Origin: Thalassospira sp. ER-Se-21-Dark
GTDB lineage: Bacteria; Pseudomonadota; Alphaproteobacteria; Rhodospirillales; Thalassospiraceae
Length of the DNA stretch: 64,000 nt
Assembly (NCBI RefSeq): GCF_017922435.1
Contig: NZ_VDEZ01000005.1
Location: forward strand, 124,001-188,000
Direction of reading: 5' to 3'
Every line of letters starts with the position of its first letter. The stretch's first letter is position 1. Positions 51,201-58,719 of the stretch are shown piece after piece. Position numbers and translations under genes: made by a program. The notes beneath the pieces were generated by a model. The model ran no database searches. It was not told where the DNA came from and saw only the letters and a program-made list of their open reading frames with translations.

Positions 51201-51414
51201 GCGGTTTTGAAAGGCCTTCAACTGCGTCGGGAGAAACCCATTCGCCGACCTGTACACTCTCGTCATAGGCTTCGCGCCATGCTGAATTTACGAGCAGTCG
51301 TCCTTCGTCTGGATCATATGCTCCAGACGGCAAACACAGGTGGCTGATCAACGCCGTCAACATACCGACGGAATCGATTGCGTTGATGTCTCCCATAGCG
51401 GCTTTATTCGTCAT
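48286..51414 (-). CDS. Multi-PAS GGDEF-EAL protein
   Basis: A protein of about 1042 residues from ATG 51414; the frame extends 38 codons upstream and an ATG at 51396 is also possible, with no ribosome site to decide. After an N-terminal region come at least three PAS domains (near HAVHGIIELNAEGTITNVNEETASLFNY, ALVQTAGSVILFLDAEGRILEYNRECEWTFGYSW and IFENSAEGLFQSIPLGPILSANPAFASILGY). The GGDEF domain keeps RLGGDEF and the EAL domain keeps GMEALVRW and DDFGTGYSS. Both c-di-GMP synthesis and breakdown are possible. No membrane span was seen. Divergent from TerB. Confidence 0.9.
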   Translation of the reverse strand: MTNKAAMGDINAIDSVGMLTALISHLCLPSGAYDPDEGRLLVNSAWREAYDESVQVGEWVSPDAVEGLSKPLAELSGRLLDIGGYHYIECGFRDSACVLFGWKLSIGRRTYIRFTTIEATVSSGIGSLISPQPVLLVETNGRLRSTNCAAEQLALEMGMASPLDLMHPGDQRPLVSDEGPQFDTDSPRTVHYGQRFFQWQYITLENSGCLVLFGQERTREESYRRALEHAVHGIIELNAEGTITNVNEETASLFNYDSVREVTQAYFRHPETFYASDSDRIQLRRDLASGKGVQARDIEMRRADGSQIWVRVNATEIRGEGGMLLGYSVTITDITKNRQAEYDLRRRQERYRALVQTAGSVILFLDAEGRILEYNRECEWTFGYSWMEAAGQNFFDFLLVEEDRARVRMAVRRLLSGEIIKDEVLSFKRRDGEIRLLQWNARAHFGEDGDVAGVICIGQDVTEKLSVERALRHAEEKFRGIFENSAEGLFQSIPLGPILSANPAFASILGYDAVESLIAKEHDWAFHYLNPVNRLRFIGRLLRDGIVQGFETEMRREDGKIIWVEENARLVRDEKGRPTLIDGSITDITDRKRSEARIQFLAHHDGLTGLPNRTLFQERLAAAVARSKRERCHFVLMMFDLDNFKDINDTLGHPIGDLLLQGVGERMRVCLRNEDVVARLGGDEFAVLIHEPGSVEEVTFVAQRLIERISERFMLDGNEVQASTSVGICMYPQDGRDEKDLLRNADLALYCSKAEGRNRYHFFEPKLQVEVQERKAMERDLSHAIENDELELFYQPIIDIVGHRIIGMEALVRWFSPSRGQVSPVDFIPVAERMGIIADIGKWVLNRACHQTKAWRDAGYGQLTISVNLSPLELARHEDLIESVGEVLSRTELDPHQLQFEVTEGAVMDNPREAAITLGILRNQGIRIAIDDFGTGYSSLAYLKRFPVDKIKIDRSFIIDIDSSDGNAAIVRAVVFLARSFGMAVNVEGIETETQLEHIASEGVDEVQGFYFSKPISASDMESLLKANLTSPARFPVAQPGS

Positions 51415-51780
51415 GTTTGTTGTCGCTGCGCGACCATAACTGCTACCCCATGCAGTGCAAAGCCAAATTTTCCCCGACGAGAGCCACCAACCCCAATCAT
51501 TCTGCTTGTATTTTTGTAGCGGCTTCATTTTTTGTTCTTTTGGTCGCGCATGCCGCCTTTTTCACGGCTTTCAACGCCCGCGCGACCGGTGCCGACAGAA
51601 TGAACGCCATTTCACTACGTAATCCTTAAAATCCTTGAAAATTCATCGGTTAACTGTTGCCCGTGGAAGTTTATCGGCATACCATCGCTCGGCTCGGTGG
51701 TTTTCACACTGTCCGGATCCCAACGTCAAAGTCCGGATAAAAGCGTTTCAGGGAACCATCCTCGATAAGGAGTAACCAAC
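51415..51780. other. Intergenic region between GGDEF-EAL gene and terB-like gene
   Basis: 366 bases with the start regions of two divergent genes. I see no RNA gene, clear terminator or convincing operator; AT-rich patches at about 51500-51560 and 51620-51660 could hold promoters. Confidence 0.4.
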
Positions 51781-52194
51781 GTGATTTCGCATCAGGACGC
51801 CTTGATCTACACAATGGTTATGGTATCGGCCGCCGATAACGATATCACCGACGCCGAACTTTCCGCGATGGGCCGCCGGGTCCGTTATCTTCCGATTTTT
51901 GCCGGATTTGACAATGATGGTGTCACCAGTGTTGCGCGCGATTGCGCCAAGCTGCTCGGCGAAGAAGACGGCATGGACCGCACGCTGGATATGATCCGCG
52001 ATGCCCTGCCGCGCAAACTGCGCGAAACCGCGTATGTCTTCGCCTGTGAAATCGTCCTGTCCGACAGTGAAATCAGCCAGGAAGAACTCCGCATTCTTGA
52101 ATTGCTTCGCCACCGGCTTGATATTGACCGGTTGGTCGGATCGGCCATCGAACGGGCCATGGCGGCGCGCTATGTCCGGCCCGGTGATTTTTGA
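51781..52194 (+). CDS. TerB-family protein
   Basis: A 137-residue all-helical protein of the tellurite-resistance TerB fold. The ALIYTMVMVSAADNDITDAELSAMGRRV stretch with its acidic metal-like loop and the later YVFACEIVLSDSEISQEELRILELL repeat are typical. Function in this small stand-alone form is unknown. It starts with GTG at 51781 after AAGGAG, 8 bases away. Confidence 0.85.
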   Translation: MISHQDALIYTMVMVSAADNDITDAELSAMGRRVRYLPIFAGFDNDGVTSVARDCAKLLGEEDGMDRTLDMIRDALPRKLRETAYVFACEIVLSDSEISQEELRILELLRHRLDIDRLVGSAIERAMAARYVRPGDF

Positions 52195-52468
52195 TGTTTG
52201 CAACGACGGCCGCGGCACCTTGCCAGCACAGCCTCGTTGAATGAAAAACGGTTAAATCAGCATTCCAACTTTGTGTTGGGCCTGTCTGATCGAATTTGTG
52301 GAACCCAAAGCGCATTTTGGGCGTTACGCCCTGAAATTGCTGCTCTTGGTCATCCATAATGGGACAGGACCCAGCCAACAAAACTTTCCGGTTTCGGGCC
52401 AATGGGCGCGGACCGTTTTTGCGTCGCCAATTCAGATATCGCTACCGTCACACAAAGGGATCGCCGTC

Positions 52469-53353
52469 ATGACCGCTCTTTCCGGGGAAAACATCGCCTT
52501 TATCGGACTTGGATTGATGGGGCGTCCGATGGCGCTCAATCTTGAAAAGGCCGGTGCAGTCCTGACCGTCAATACCCGTAATCCCGAAACACTCAATGCC
52601 TTCGAAGATCTTGGCATTGCGACTGCGGGCACCCCGGCCGATGCCGCGGCCGAGGCCGACATCGTCATCATCTGTGTTGCCAACACGCCCGCACTTGAAA
52701 ATGTGCTTCTGGGTGAAGAAGGCATTATTGACGGCCTCGAAGAAGGCACCATCGTCATCGACATGGGTACAACCTCGGTCGAAGCCACACGGCGCTTTGC
52801 CGATGTGGTCGAAGAAGCCGGCGGCACATGGATTGATGCCCCGGTTTCCGGTGGCACCCACGGGGCTGAGAACGGCACCCTTTCCATCATGGTCGGTGCA
52901 TCGCCCGAAGATTTCGAACGTGCCCATCGGGTGTTTGACGTCCTTGGGTCACGCGTCACCCATGTCGGCGATGTCAGTTCCGGCCAGATTGCCAAGGCGG
53001 CCAATCAGATGATTGTCGGCATCACCATTGGTGCGGTTGCCGAAGCCTTTTCCATGGCTGATGAAGCCGGTGTCGATCTTGATAAACTGCGATCTGCGCT
53101 GACCGGTGGTTTTGCCGATTCCGCGATCTTGCAAAAGCACGGAGAACGCATGATCGAACGCAATTTCGAACCGGGCGGCAAGGTCGTCACCCAGCGCAAG
53201 GACCTGTTCCAGGCGCTTGAATTTTCCGAAGGCGAACTGGGGGTCGAACTGCCCATTACCCGTCTTGCCATGGAACTTTATGACGAATTGATCGACATGG
53301 GTCATGGCGACCTCGATCATTCAGCATTGATCAAAGTCTATGAAGAAGACTGA
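52469..53353 (+). CDS. 3-Hydroxyisobutyrate dehydrogenase-family oxidoreductase
   Basis: A 294-residue beta-hydroxyacid dehydrogenase. NAD(P) loop GLGLMGRPMA near residue 12, substrate motif APVSGGTHGAENG, and catalytic Lys176 in GQIAKAANQ. Related enzymes act on 3-hydroxyisobutyrate, tartronate semialdehyde or similar acids; the exact substrate is not clear. The ATG at 52469 has AAAGGG 9 bases upstream; a frame open to 52271 lacks support. Its end overlaps the next gene by 14 bases. Confidence 0.9.
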   Translation: MTALSGENIAFIGLGLMGRPMALNLEKAGAVLTVNTRNPETLNAFEDLGIATAGTPADAAAEADIVIICVANTPALENVLLGEEGIIDGLEEGTIVIDMGTTSVEATRRFADVVEEAGGTWIDAPVSGGTHGAENGTLSIMVGASPEDFERAHRVFDVLGSRVTHVGDVSSGQIAKAANQMIVGITIGAVAEAFSMADEAGVDLDKLRSALTGGFADSAILQKHGERMIERNFEPGGKVVTQRKDLFQALEFSEGELGVELPITRLAMELYDELIDMGHGDLDHSALIKVYEED

Positions 53354-53591
53354 TGCCGATCATGTCGAACTGGTTTCGGTCCTGACCTGCCCTGAATGCG
53401 GGCATGTCGAAACCGAAACCATGCCGACGGATGCCTGCCAGTATTTTTATGACTGCAAGGGATGCGGTGCAGTGCTGCGTCCCAAGGCTGGTGATTGCTG
53501 CGTTTTCTGTTCGTATGGCACCGTCCCCTGCCCGCCGATCCAGTTACATGGGCGCGGGGAAGACGGTGGCTGTTGCGGGCATGGCAACTAA
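53340..53591 (+). CDS. Cysteine-rich GDCC-type small protein
   Basis: An 83-residue protein with twelve cysteines: CPEC (17-20), CKGC (39-42), GDCCVFCSYG (52-61), a CPP motif and a terminal CC. It looks like a small zinc- or metal-binding protein. I recall GDCCVFCSYG-type proteins as conserved across bacteria, often near mercury or metal genes, with no known function. Its first 14 bases overlap the dehydrogenase stop, so the two are coupled. Confidence 0.75.
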   Translation: MKKTDADHVELVSVLTCPECGHVETETMPTDACQYFYDCKGCGAVLRPKAGDCCVFCSYGTVPCPPIQLHGRGEDGGCCGHGN

Positions 53592-53632
53592 GCTGTCCAA
53601 TTGATCAGACGCCACAGATCAGGCAACATAGA

Positions 53633-54178
53633 TCAGGCAACAACGCCCGGCTTGTGACTGCCGATCCGATACAGATAAAGGTGATCCGATCCGGTTTTCA
53701 TCGGCACCTCGCCAAACGCCTGCCAACCGGGAATGGCAAAGGCGCGCGATATCAAAATGCCGCCATTTGCCATACGCTGATCCAGCACATCGCCAACATC
53801 GCCCATCACCCTTGGGTCAAGAAAACAAACCACAACGTCGCCGGGATCGCGATCAAGGGTTTTAAAATCACCCCGGATGAAATCAAGGTTGGGCCGTGCA
53901 GCCAAAACCGCCCGCATCCGGCTGATGGCATAGGGGATTGGTGATAATTCAATACCGGTGACTTTGATCTCCGGCCTTGCCCGCGCAATCGCCAGCGCCA
54001 GATCACCCCAGCCAGATCCGAAATCCGTCACCGCCTTGGTATCACCCGGGATATAGGCGATGATTTCGTCGGCCGCCTTGGCCGATGTCGGCATCGGAAC
54101 GGCCTTTAGCCGGATTGCATAACCCGCAATCAGCGCCAAAATAATTCCGACAAGGGCCAGTACGGATAAATCAGTCAT
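53633..54178 (-). CDS. Membrane-anchored class I methyltransferase-like protein
   Basis: A 181-residue protein. One N-terminal span (LSVLALVGIILALIAGYAI) is followed by a Rossmann methyltransferase domain with motif I DFGSGWGDLALAIA, a VTGIELSPIPYAISR acidic strand and DFIRGDFKTLDRDPGDVVVCFLDP. The acceptor is unknown. ATG 54178 was chosen because it opens the anchor segment; a longer frame to 54346 has no support. Divergent from slyX. Confidence 0.8.
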   Translation of the reverse strand: MTDLSVLALVGIILALIAGYAIRLKAVPMPTSAKAADEIIAYIPGDTKAVTDFGSGWGDLALAIARARPEIKVTGIELSPIPYAISRMRAVLAARPNLDFIRGDFKTLDRDPGDVVVCFLDPRVMGDVGDVLDQRMANGGILISRAFAIPGWQAFGEVPMKTGSDHLYLYRIGSHKPGVVA

Positions 54179-54289
54179 CAACCATCCAGATATGTTAGGG
54201 TCCGTGCCGCGCAGTGGTGCCACAGGCATGCGCGTACCGCAAGCCACGACACACACAGCCAACTGAACACATTTGCAGAAGATACCGGA

Positions 54290-54508
54290 ATGAGCCACGA
54301 AGAAACCGACACCCGCATAACCGAGCTTGAAATACAGCTTGCCCACATGGAAACCGTCGTCACCGACCTGTCTGACATGATCAAAAAGCAGTGGGATCGC
54401 ATCGATCTGCTTGAACGTCAGAACAAATTAATGTCGTCTGATATTAAACGCATGATCGATTTCCTGCGTACAGCACCCGAAGACGACGCACCACCGCCGC
54501 ACTATTGA
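54290..54508 (+). CDS. slyX: SlyX-family protein
   Basis: A 72-residue coiled-coil protein. ITELEIQLAHMETVVTDLSDMIKKQWDRIDLLERQNKLM and the proline-rich end (PEDDAPPPHY) are the SlyX pattern. Function is unknown even in E. coli, where it lies near slyD. Here it precedes a DUF3095 gene by 55 bases on the same strand. Confidence 0.85.
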   Translation: MSHEETDTRITELEIQLAHMETVVTDLSDMIKKQWDRIDLLERQNKLMSSDIKRMIDFLRTAPEDDAPPPHY

Positions 54509-54563
54509 TGGCACGCAGGGTTTGCAGGTTTATTGCGATCGCGCCTGCCAATGAAAGATCGAT

Positions 54564-55739
54564 TTGACCAACCTTTATCTCGACATACCGACCTTTGACG
54601 ACTTCGGAAAGGTGCTTGATGGCACGGTGTATCATGCCCTTCCCGATGACTGGTGGGTGGGCACATCCGATGTCATTGGGTCGACGAAGGCGGTCGAAGC
54701 CGGTCGATACAAGGACGTCAACATGGTCGGTGCATCAGTGATCTGCGCAGTCAGCAATGTGCTTGGACATTCAGATTACCCGTTCCTGTTTGGTGGCGAT
54801 GGCGCAAGTTTTGCCTGCCCCCCGGATCAGATTGACGCGGTGCGCGATGCGATGGCATCGACGGCCACCTGGGCGGCTGAAACCCTGGATCTTGAATTGC
54901 GTGTCGGTCTTGTGCGGATCGGCGATATCCGGGCTGCTGGGCACGATGTCCGCATTGCGCGCTACGCCGTTTCCAATCCGGTTTCCTATGCCATGTTTGC
55001 CGGCGGCGGCATGCAATGGGCCGAAGACCAGATGAAACAGGGCAACAACATGATCCCGGCGGCTCCGCCCGGCAGTCGACCGGATCTGACCGGGCTTTCA
55101 TGCCGCTGGTCCCCGATCCGGGCTGAGGGTTCGGACGTCATTCTGTCGATCATTGTTGCAGGGCGTGACGACCGCACCCGGTTTGATGCCACCGTTCATG
55201 AACTGTTTGCCATTCTTGATGACAGCCCGCGCAAAAGCAGCCCGATCCCCGAAAACGGGCCAGGTATCGCCTTCCCGCCGCCCGGAATGCATCTTGAGGC
55301 AGAGGCCACCAAACACAAGGAAGGCGGTTATATCAAAGCATGGCTCAAGGCGCTCTATATCGCGCTGATCGCGGCCATCCTGATGAAAACCGGCTGGAAG
55401 TTGGGCGCCTTTGATCCACGGCGCTATCGCGATTACACCGGCTATAACACCGACTTTCGCAAATTTGGCGATGGCCTGTGGATGACGGTGAATTGCAGTT
55501 TGACCCGTGCTGAGGAAGTCGAAGCCCTTTTGCATGCGGCAGAACTGCAAGGCGACATTCATTTTGGCACCCATCGCCAACGCAGTGCGATCATGACCTG
55601 CATTGTGCCCTCCATCACAAGCGATGCGCATTTCCATTTTCTTGATGGCGGCGAAGGCGGCTATACCGCGGCGGCCACGGCGTTCAAGGCAAAAAGAAAA
55701 CGCGATCAGGTCCTTGGCGCATCCCCCGCCAATGCATGA
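54564..55739 (+). CDS. DUF3095 protein, nucleotide-cyclase-like fold
   Basis: A 391-residue protein from TTG 54564; the ATG at 54551 is out of frame. The first half resembles a class III cyclase/GGDEF palm domain: GTSDVIGSTKA with Asp36, and FLFGGDGASFA with Asp79, the usual metal-binding pair. A hydrophobic segment lies at about 270-290. The C-terminal third has TAEEVEALLHAAELQGDIHFG-like residues and an HRQRSAIMTCIVPS strand, both typical of DUF3095. Activity is not known. It follows slyX. Confidence 0.75.
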   Translation: MTNLYLDIPTFDDFGKVLDGTVYHALPDDWWVGTSDVIGSTKAVEAGRYKDVNMVGASVICAVSNVLGHSDYPFLFGGDGASFACPPDQIDAVRDAMASTATWAAETLDLELRVGLVRIGDIRAAGHDVRIARYAVSNPVSYAMFAGGGMQWAEDQMKQGNNMIPAAPPGSRPDLTGLSCRWSPIRAEGSDVILSIIVAGRDDRTRFDATVHELFAILDDSPRKSSPIPENGPGIAFPPPGMHLEAEATKHKEGGYIKAWLKALYIALIAAILMKTGWKLGAFDPRRYRDYTGYNTDFRKFGDGLWMTVNCSLTRAEEVEALLHAAELQGDIHFGTHRQRSAIMTCIVPSITSDAHFHFLDGGEGGYTAAATAFKAKRKRDQVLGASPANA

Positions 55740-55831
55740 AACGCATCGATTGTGACGCTACAATAGATTTCTTGCATGACTATGGATTATCCCGGACACT
55801 TCCCTGATCCCGAACGGATCAGGATAGCCCC

Positions 55832-56779
55832 ATGGACACCCGCGAGCTTGAAACCCTTATCGCCGTTGCAGACGCGCAATCCTTTCACGGTGCGGCGGAT
55901 CGCCTTGGCCTGACGCAACCGGCCGTCACCCGCCGTATTCAGCGCCTTGAAGAACGCATTGGCAAAAGCCTGTTTGACCGCGCTACCAAACCCCTGCAAC
56001 CAACCATCGCCGGGCACCGGGCGCTTACCGAGGCACGCGATCTGTTGCGCCGCCTTGAAGGTTTCAGCGACTCGGTTCTTGGCAACACCAAACGCCACGG
56101 CCCGTTCCGATTGGGCGTAAGTCACGGGGCCGCCCCGCTTCTGGCCGCCCAAGAACTCCGTTCCCTGCATCAGGCCTTCCCGGATATGTCGCTTTCGATC
56201 AAAAGCGGCTGGTCAGCGGAACTTCTTCCGCTTCTGCGTCGGGGTGAAATTGATGCCATGCTGTCGCTTGACGGGCCAAACGGCATTGTTGGCGGGGTAC
56301 AAAGCCGCGATCTGCCGGCAAGCCTGTCGCCGCAAACCTTGCTCGATGATGAAATCGTTGCCATCGGCCCGAAATCATCCCGTTCCCATCCGACAACCAT
56401 CGCCGAACTTGCCAAACATCCGATGATCCTGATGCCCGAAGGCTGCACCTTCCGCGCGCTTGGCAATGCATGGGCGCATAAAAACGGGGTCGAATTCACA
56501 TCCGTGCTTGAAGTCTCCGCGCTTGAATTGCAGATCGAAATGGTCGCCGCCGGGGCGGGTTACGGGATCATGGCGCGGCGGTTTTGCCAGCACAGCCCAG
56601 CCGCAAACCGGATCAAGATCCTTGATATTCCCGGCATGAACTGGGGCATGGCCATCACCCTGATCCGTCGCGCATCAAGTTCTGATCTTGACGATATTAT
56701 CGACAAGGTTGGCGAACTGGTGATTAATGCCGGCAAAGCATCCGATAACCCACATGCAGAAATGTTATCAGCATCATAA
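55832..56779 (+). CDS. LysR-family regulator
   Basis: A 315-residue protein. Helix-turn-helix at 5-65 (SFHGAADRLGLTQPAVTRRIQRLEERIGKSLFDRATKPLQPT) and a type 2 periplasmic-binding effector domain (FRLGVSHGAAPLLAAQELRSLHQAFPDMSL). It precedes an MFS transporter gene by 76 bases on the same strand, which it may control. No clear ATC-N9-GAT type site was fixed. Confidence 0.9.
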   Translation: MDTRELETLIAVADAQSFHGAADRLGLTQPAVTRRIQRLEERIGKSLFDRATKPLQPTIAGHRALTEARDLLRRLEGFSDSVLGNTKRHGPFRLGVSHGAAPLLAAQELRSLHQAFPDMSLSIKSGWSAELLPLLRRGEIDAMLSLDGPNGIVGGVQSRDLPASLSPQTLLDDEIVAIGPKSSRSHPTTIAELAKHPMILMPEGCTFRALGNAWAHKNGVEFTSVLEVSALELQIEMVAAGAGYGIMARRFCQHSPAANRIKILDIPGMNWGMAITLIRRASSSDLDDIIDKVGELVINAGKASDNPHAEMLSAS

Positions 56780-56855
56780 TCCGAATGAATTGGACGCATA
56801 GCGCCACCGCGTTCAATATCGCCACCAAACAATAATCCCTCTCGGAGGAACGCCT

Positions 56856-58133
56856 ATGAGCCCCACTCAAAGCTCGCCCCAAAGTCCGCCGCCGCAAAGC
56901 CCCACACGCATGACCATTATGCGGGCGAAAAAATGGTTCCCGTGGCTGGTTCTGCTTTCTGGCTGCCTTGTTTTGTCACTGAACCTTGGTGTGCGTCAGT
57001 CGCTTGGCCTGTTTATCCCCGATATGCTCAATGACACGGGCTGGAACGCTGCCACCTTTGGTCTGGCCTTTGCCATTCAAAACCTGATGTGGGGTATTTC
57101 CGCCCCGATCGCCGGTGCCATTGCGGACCGTTTTGGTACAACCCGGACCCTGATTGGCGGTGGTATCGTTTATGCGCTTGGGCTTTATCTGATGGGCACA
57201 TCCGCGTCCCCCGGCGAGCTTTACCTCACTGCAGGTTTCCTGATCGGCACCGGTGTTGGCATCACGAGTTTTCCGGTGGTGCTTGCCGCGATCAGCCGCG
57301 TTTTCAGCAATGAAAAACGAAGCTTCGCACTGGGTCTGGCCTCCGCTGGTGGTTCAGTTGGTCAGTTGGTAATGGCCCCGACCACCCAGGCGCTCAACAG
57401 TTCGCTTGGTTATGTATCGGCCCTTGTTATCCTCGCAGCCATTTCGATGCTGATCATCCCGGCTGCCTTTGCCATGACCGGCAAGGCCGAAGGAAACAGC
57501 CCGACCGCCACCCCCGATCTGGGTCCGCAGGGCTTGGCCGCCGCGTTCCACGAGGCCCGCAAACATCGCGGCTTCGCACTGCTCAATGCCGGTTTCTTTG
57601 TCTGCGGTTTCCACATCGCGGTGATCGCCACCCACCTTCCTACCTTTACCGAACTATGCGGCTTGCCCCGTTCGGTCGCGGCCGAAGGTCTGGCACTGAT
57701 CGGTCTGTTTAACATTGTCGGAACGCTTACGGCCGGCTGGGCCGGTGGCAAATGGCGCAAGAAATATGGCCTGTCGTTTATTTACGGCATGCGTGCGCTG
57801 GTCATTGTGATCTTTATCTTTGCACCCAAAACGTCTGAAACCATCTTGCTGTTTTCGGCATCGATGGGCGCACTTTGGCTTTCGACCGTGCCGCTGACCA
57901 GTGGCCTGATCGCGCAGGTCTTCGGGCCGCGTTACATGGCGACCCTGTTTGGCATTGTCATGCTGTCCCATCAGATCGGCGCGTTCTTTGGCGCCTGGAT
58001 GGGCGGCATTGTCTATGACCTGACCGGTAATTTCGATGCCGTCTGGTGGGCATCCGTGGCACTCGGCGTCTTTGCCGCCATCGTGCATATGCCGATTGAT
58101 GACAGGGAACTGCGCGCCACGGCCAAGGCGTAG
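56856..58133 (+). CDS. MFS transporter
   Basis: A 425-residue protein with twelve spans after a proline/serine-rich 30-residue start. LNLGVRQSLGLFIPDMLNDTGWNAATFGLAFAIQNLMWGISAPIAGAIADRFGTTRTLIGGG is the first MFS half with the D-R-G loop. The second half has a matching GPRYMATLFGIVMLSHQIGAFFGAWMGG. It resembles the oxalate/formate-like or monocarboxylate MFS group. Substrate not readable. CGGAGGAAC precedes the ATG. Confidence 0.85.
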   Translation: MSPTQSSPQSPPPQSPTRMTIMRAKKWFPWLVLLSGCLVLSLNLGVRQSLGLFIPDMLNDTGWNAATFGLAFAIQNLMWGISAPIAGAIADRFGTTRTLIGGGIVYALGLYLMGTSASPGELYLTAGFLIGTGVGITSFPVVLAAISRVFSNEKRSFALGLASAGGSVGQLVMAPTTQALNSSLGYVSALVILAAISMLIIPAAFAMTGKAEGNSPTATPDLGPQGLAAAFHEARKHRGFALLNAGFFVCGFHIAVIATHLPTFTELCGLPRSVAAEGLALIGLFNIVGTLTAGWAGGKWRKKYGLSFIYGMRALVIVIFIFAPKTSETILLFSASMGALWLSTVPLTSGLIAQVFGPRYMATLFGIVMLSHQIGAFFGAWMGGIVYDLTGNFDAVWWASVALGVFAAIVHMPIDDRELRATAKA

Positions 58134-58158
58134 GTTCGCCAAGCATTTCACAATTCAA

Positions 58159-58194
58159 AGCAGCGCCCGGTACCATTCGGGCGCTGCTTTTTTT
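58159..58194 (+). terminator. Intrinsic terminator of the MFS gene
   Basis: AGCAGCGCCCG-GTACCATT-CGGGCGCTGCT followed by TTTTTTT. Confidence 0.9.
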
Positions 58195-58236
58195 GTCCTC
58201 TTTTCCAACCATCGGCTTTGCGTTAAAACGCAGACC

Positions 58237-58716
58237 ATGGACAGACCGATTTACATCACCCCCGAAGGGTTAGAGGCCCTTAAATCCGAACTCGACCACC
58301 TTTGGAAAAAGGAACGGCCGGAAGTCGTGGCTGTTGTCCATTGGGCAGCGGGCAATGGCGACCGTTCGGAAAACGGGGATTACATCTATGGCAAAAAGCG
58401 CCTGCGCGAAATCGACCGGCGCGTGCGATACCTGCGCAAGCGGATTGAGGATGCCGTCGTCGTCCGCTCTGATGAACAACCCGATCATGCCCACATATTC
58501 TTTGGCGCAACGGTCACGTATGTGAATGCCCGCGACGAAGAAAAAACCATCCGTATTGTTGGCGAGGACGAGGCCGACAGCCTCAATGGCAAGATCAGCT
58601 GGATCTCCCCGGTGGCGCGCGCCCTGATGAAATCGGGTGTCGGCGATGTCGTCACCGTTCGCACCCCCTCGGGCGAGGATGAGCTTGAAATCTTAGAGAT
58701 CAGCTATCCGGCCTAA
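58237..58716 (+). CDS. greB: Transcription elongation factor GreB
   Basis: A 159-residue Gre factor. The N-terminal coiled coil carries the acidic tip residues (GNGDRSENGDYIYGKKRLREIDRR), where the Asp and Glu enter the RNA polymerase secondary channel and drive transcript cleavage. The C-terminal FKBP-like domain holds FFGATVTYVNARDEEKTIRIVGEDEADSLNGKISWISPVARALM. The KKRLREIDRR phrase favours GreB over GreA. It is convergent with hrpB, 3 bases away. Confidence 0.95.
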   Translation: MDRPIYITPEGLEALKSELDHLWKKERPEVVAVVHWAAGNGDRSENGDYIYGKKRLREIDRRVRYLRKRIEDAVVVRSDEQPDHAHIFFGATVTYVNARDEEKTIRIVGEDEADSLNGKISWISPVARALMKSGVGDVVTVRTPSGEDELEILEISYPA

Positions 58717-58719
58717 GCC

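Noticed and set aside
58036-58236. Upstream extension of the greB frame into the MFS gene end
   Set aside because: The extension crosses a strong terminator and overlaps the transporter; the ATG at 58237 gives the normal Gre length.
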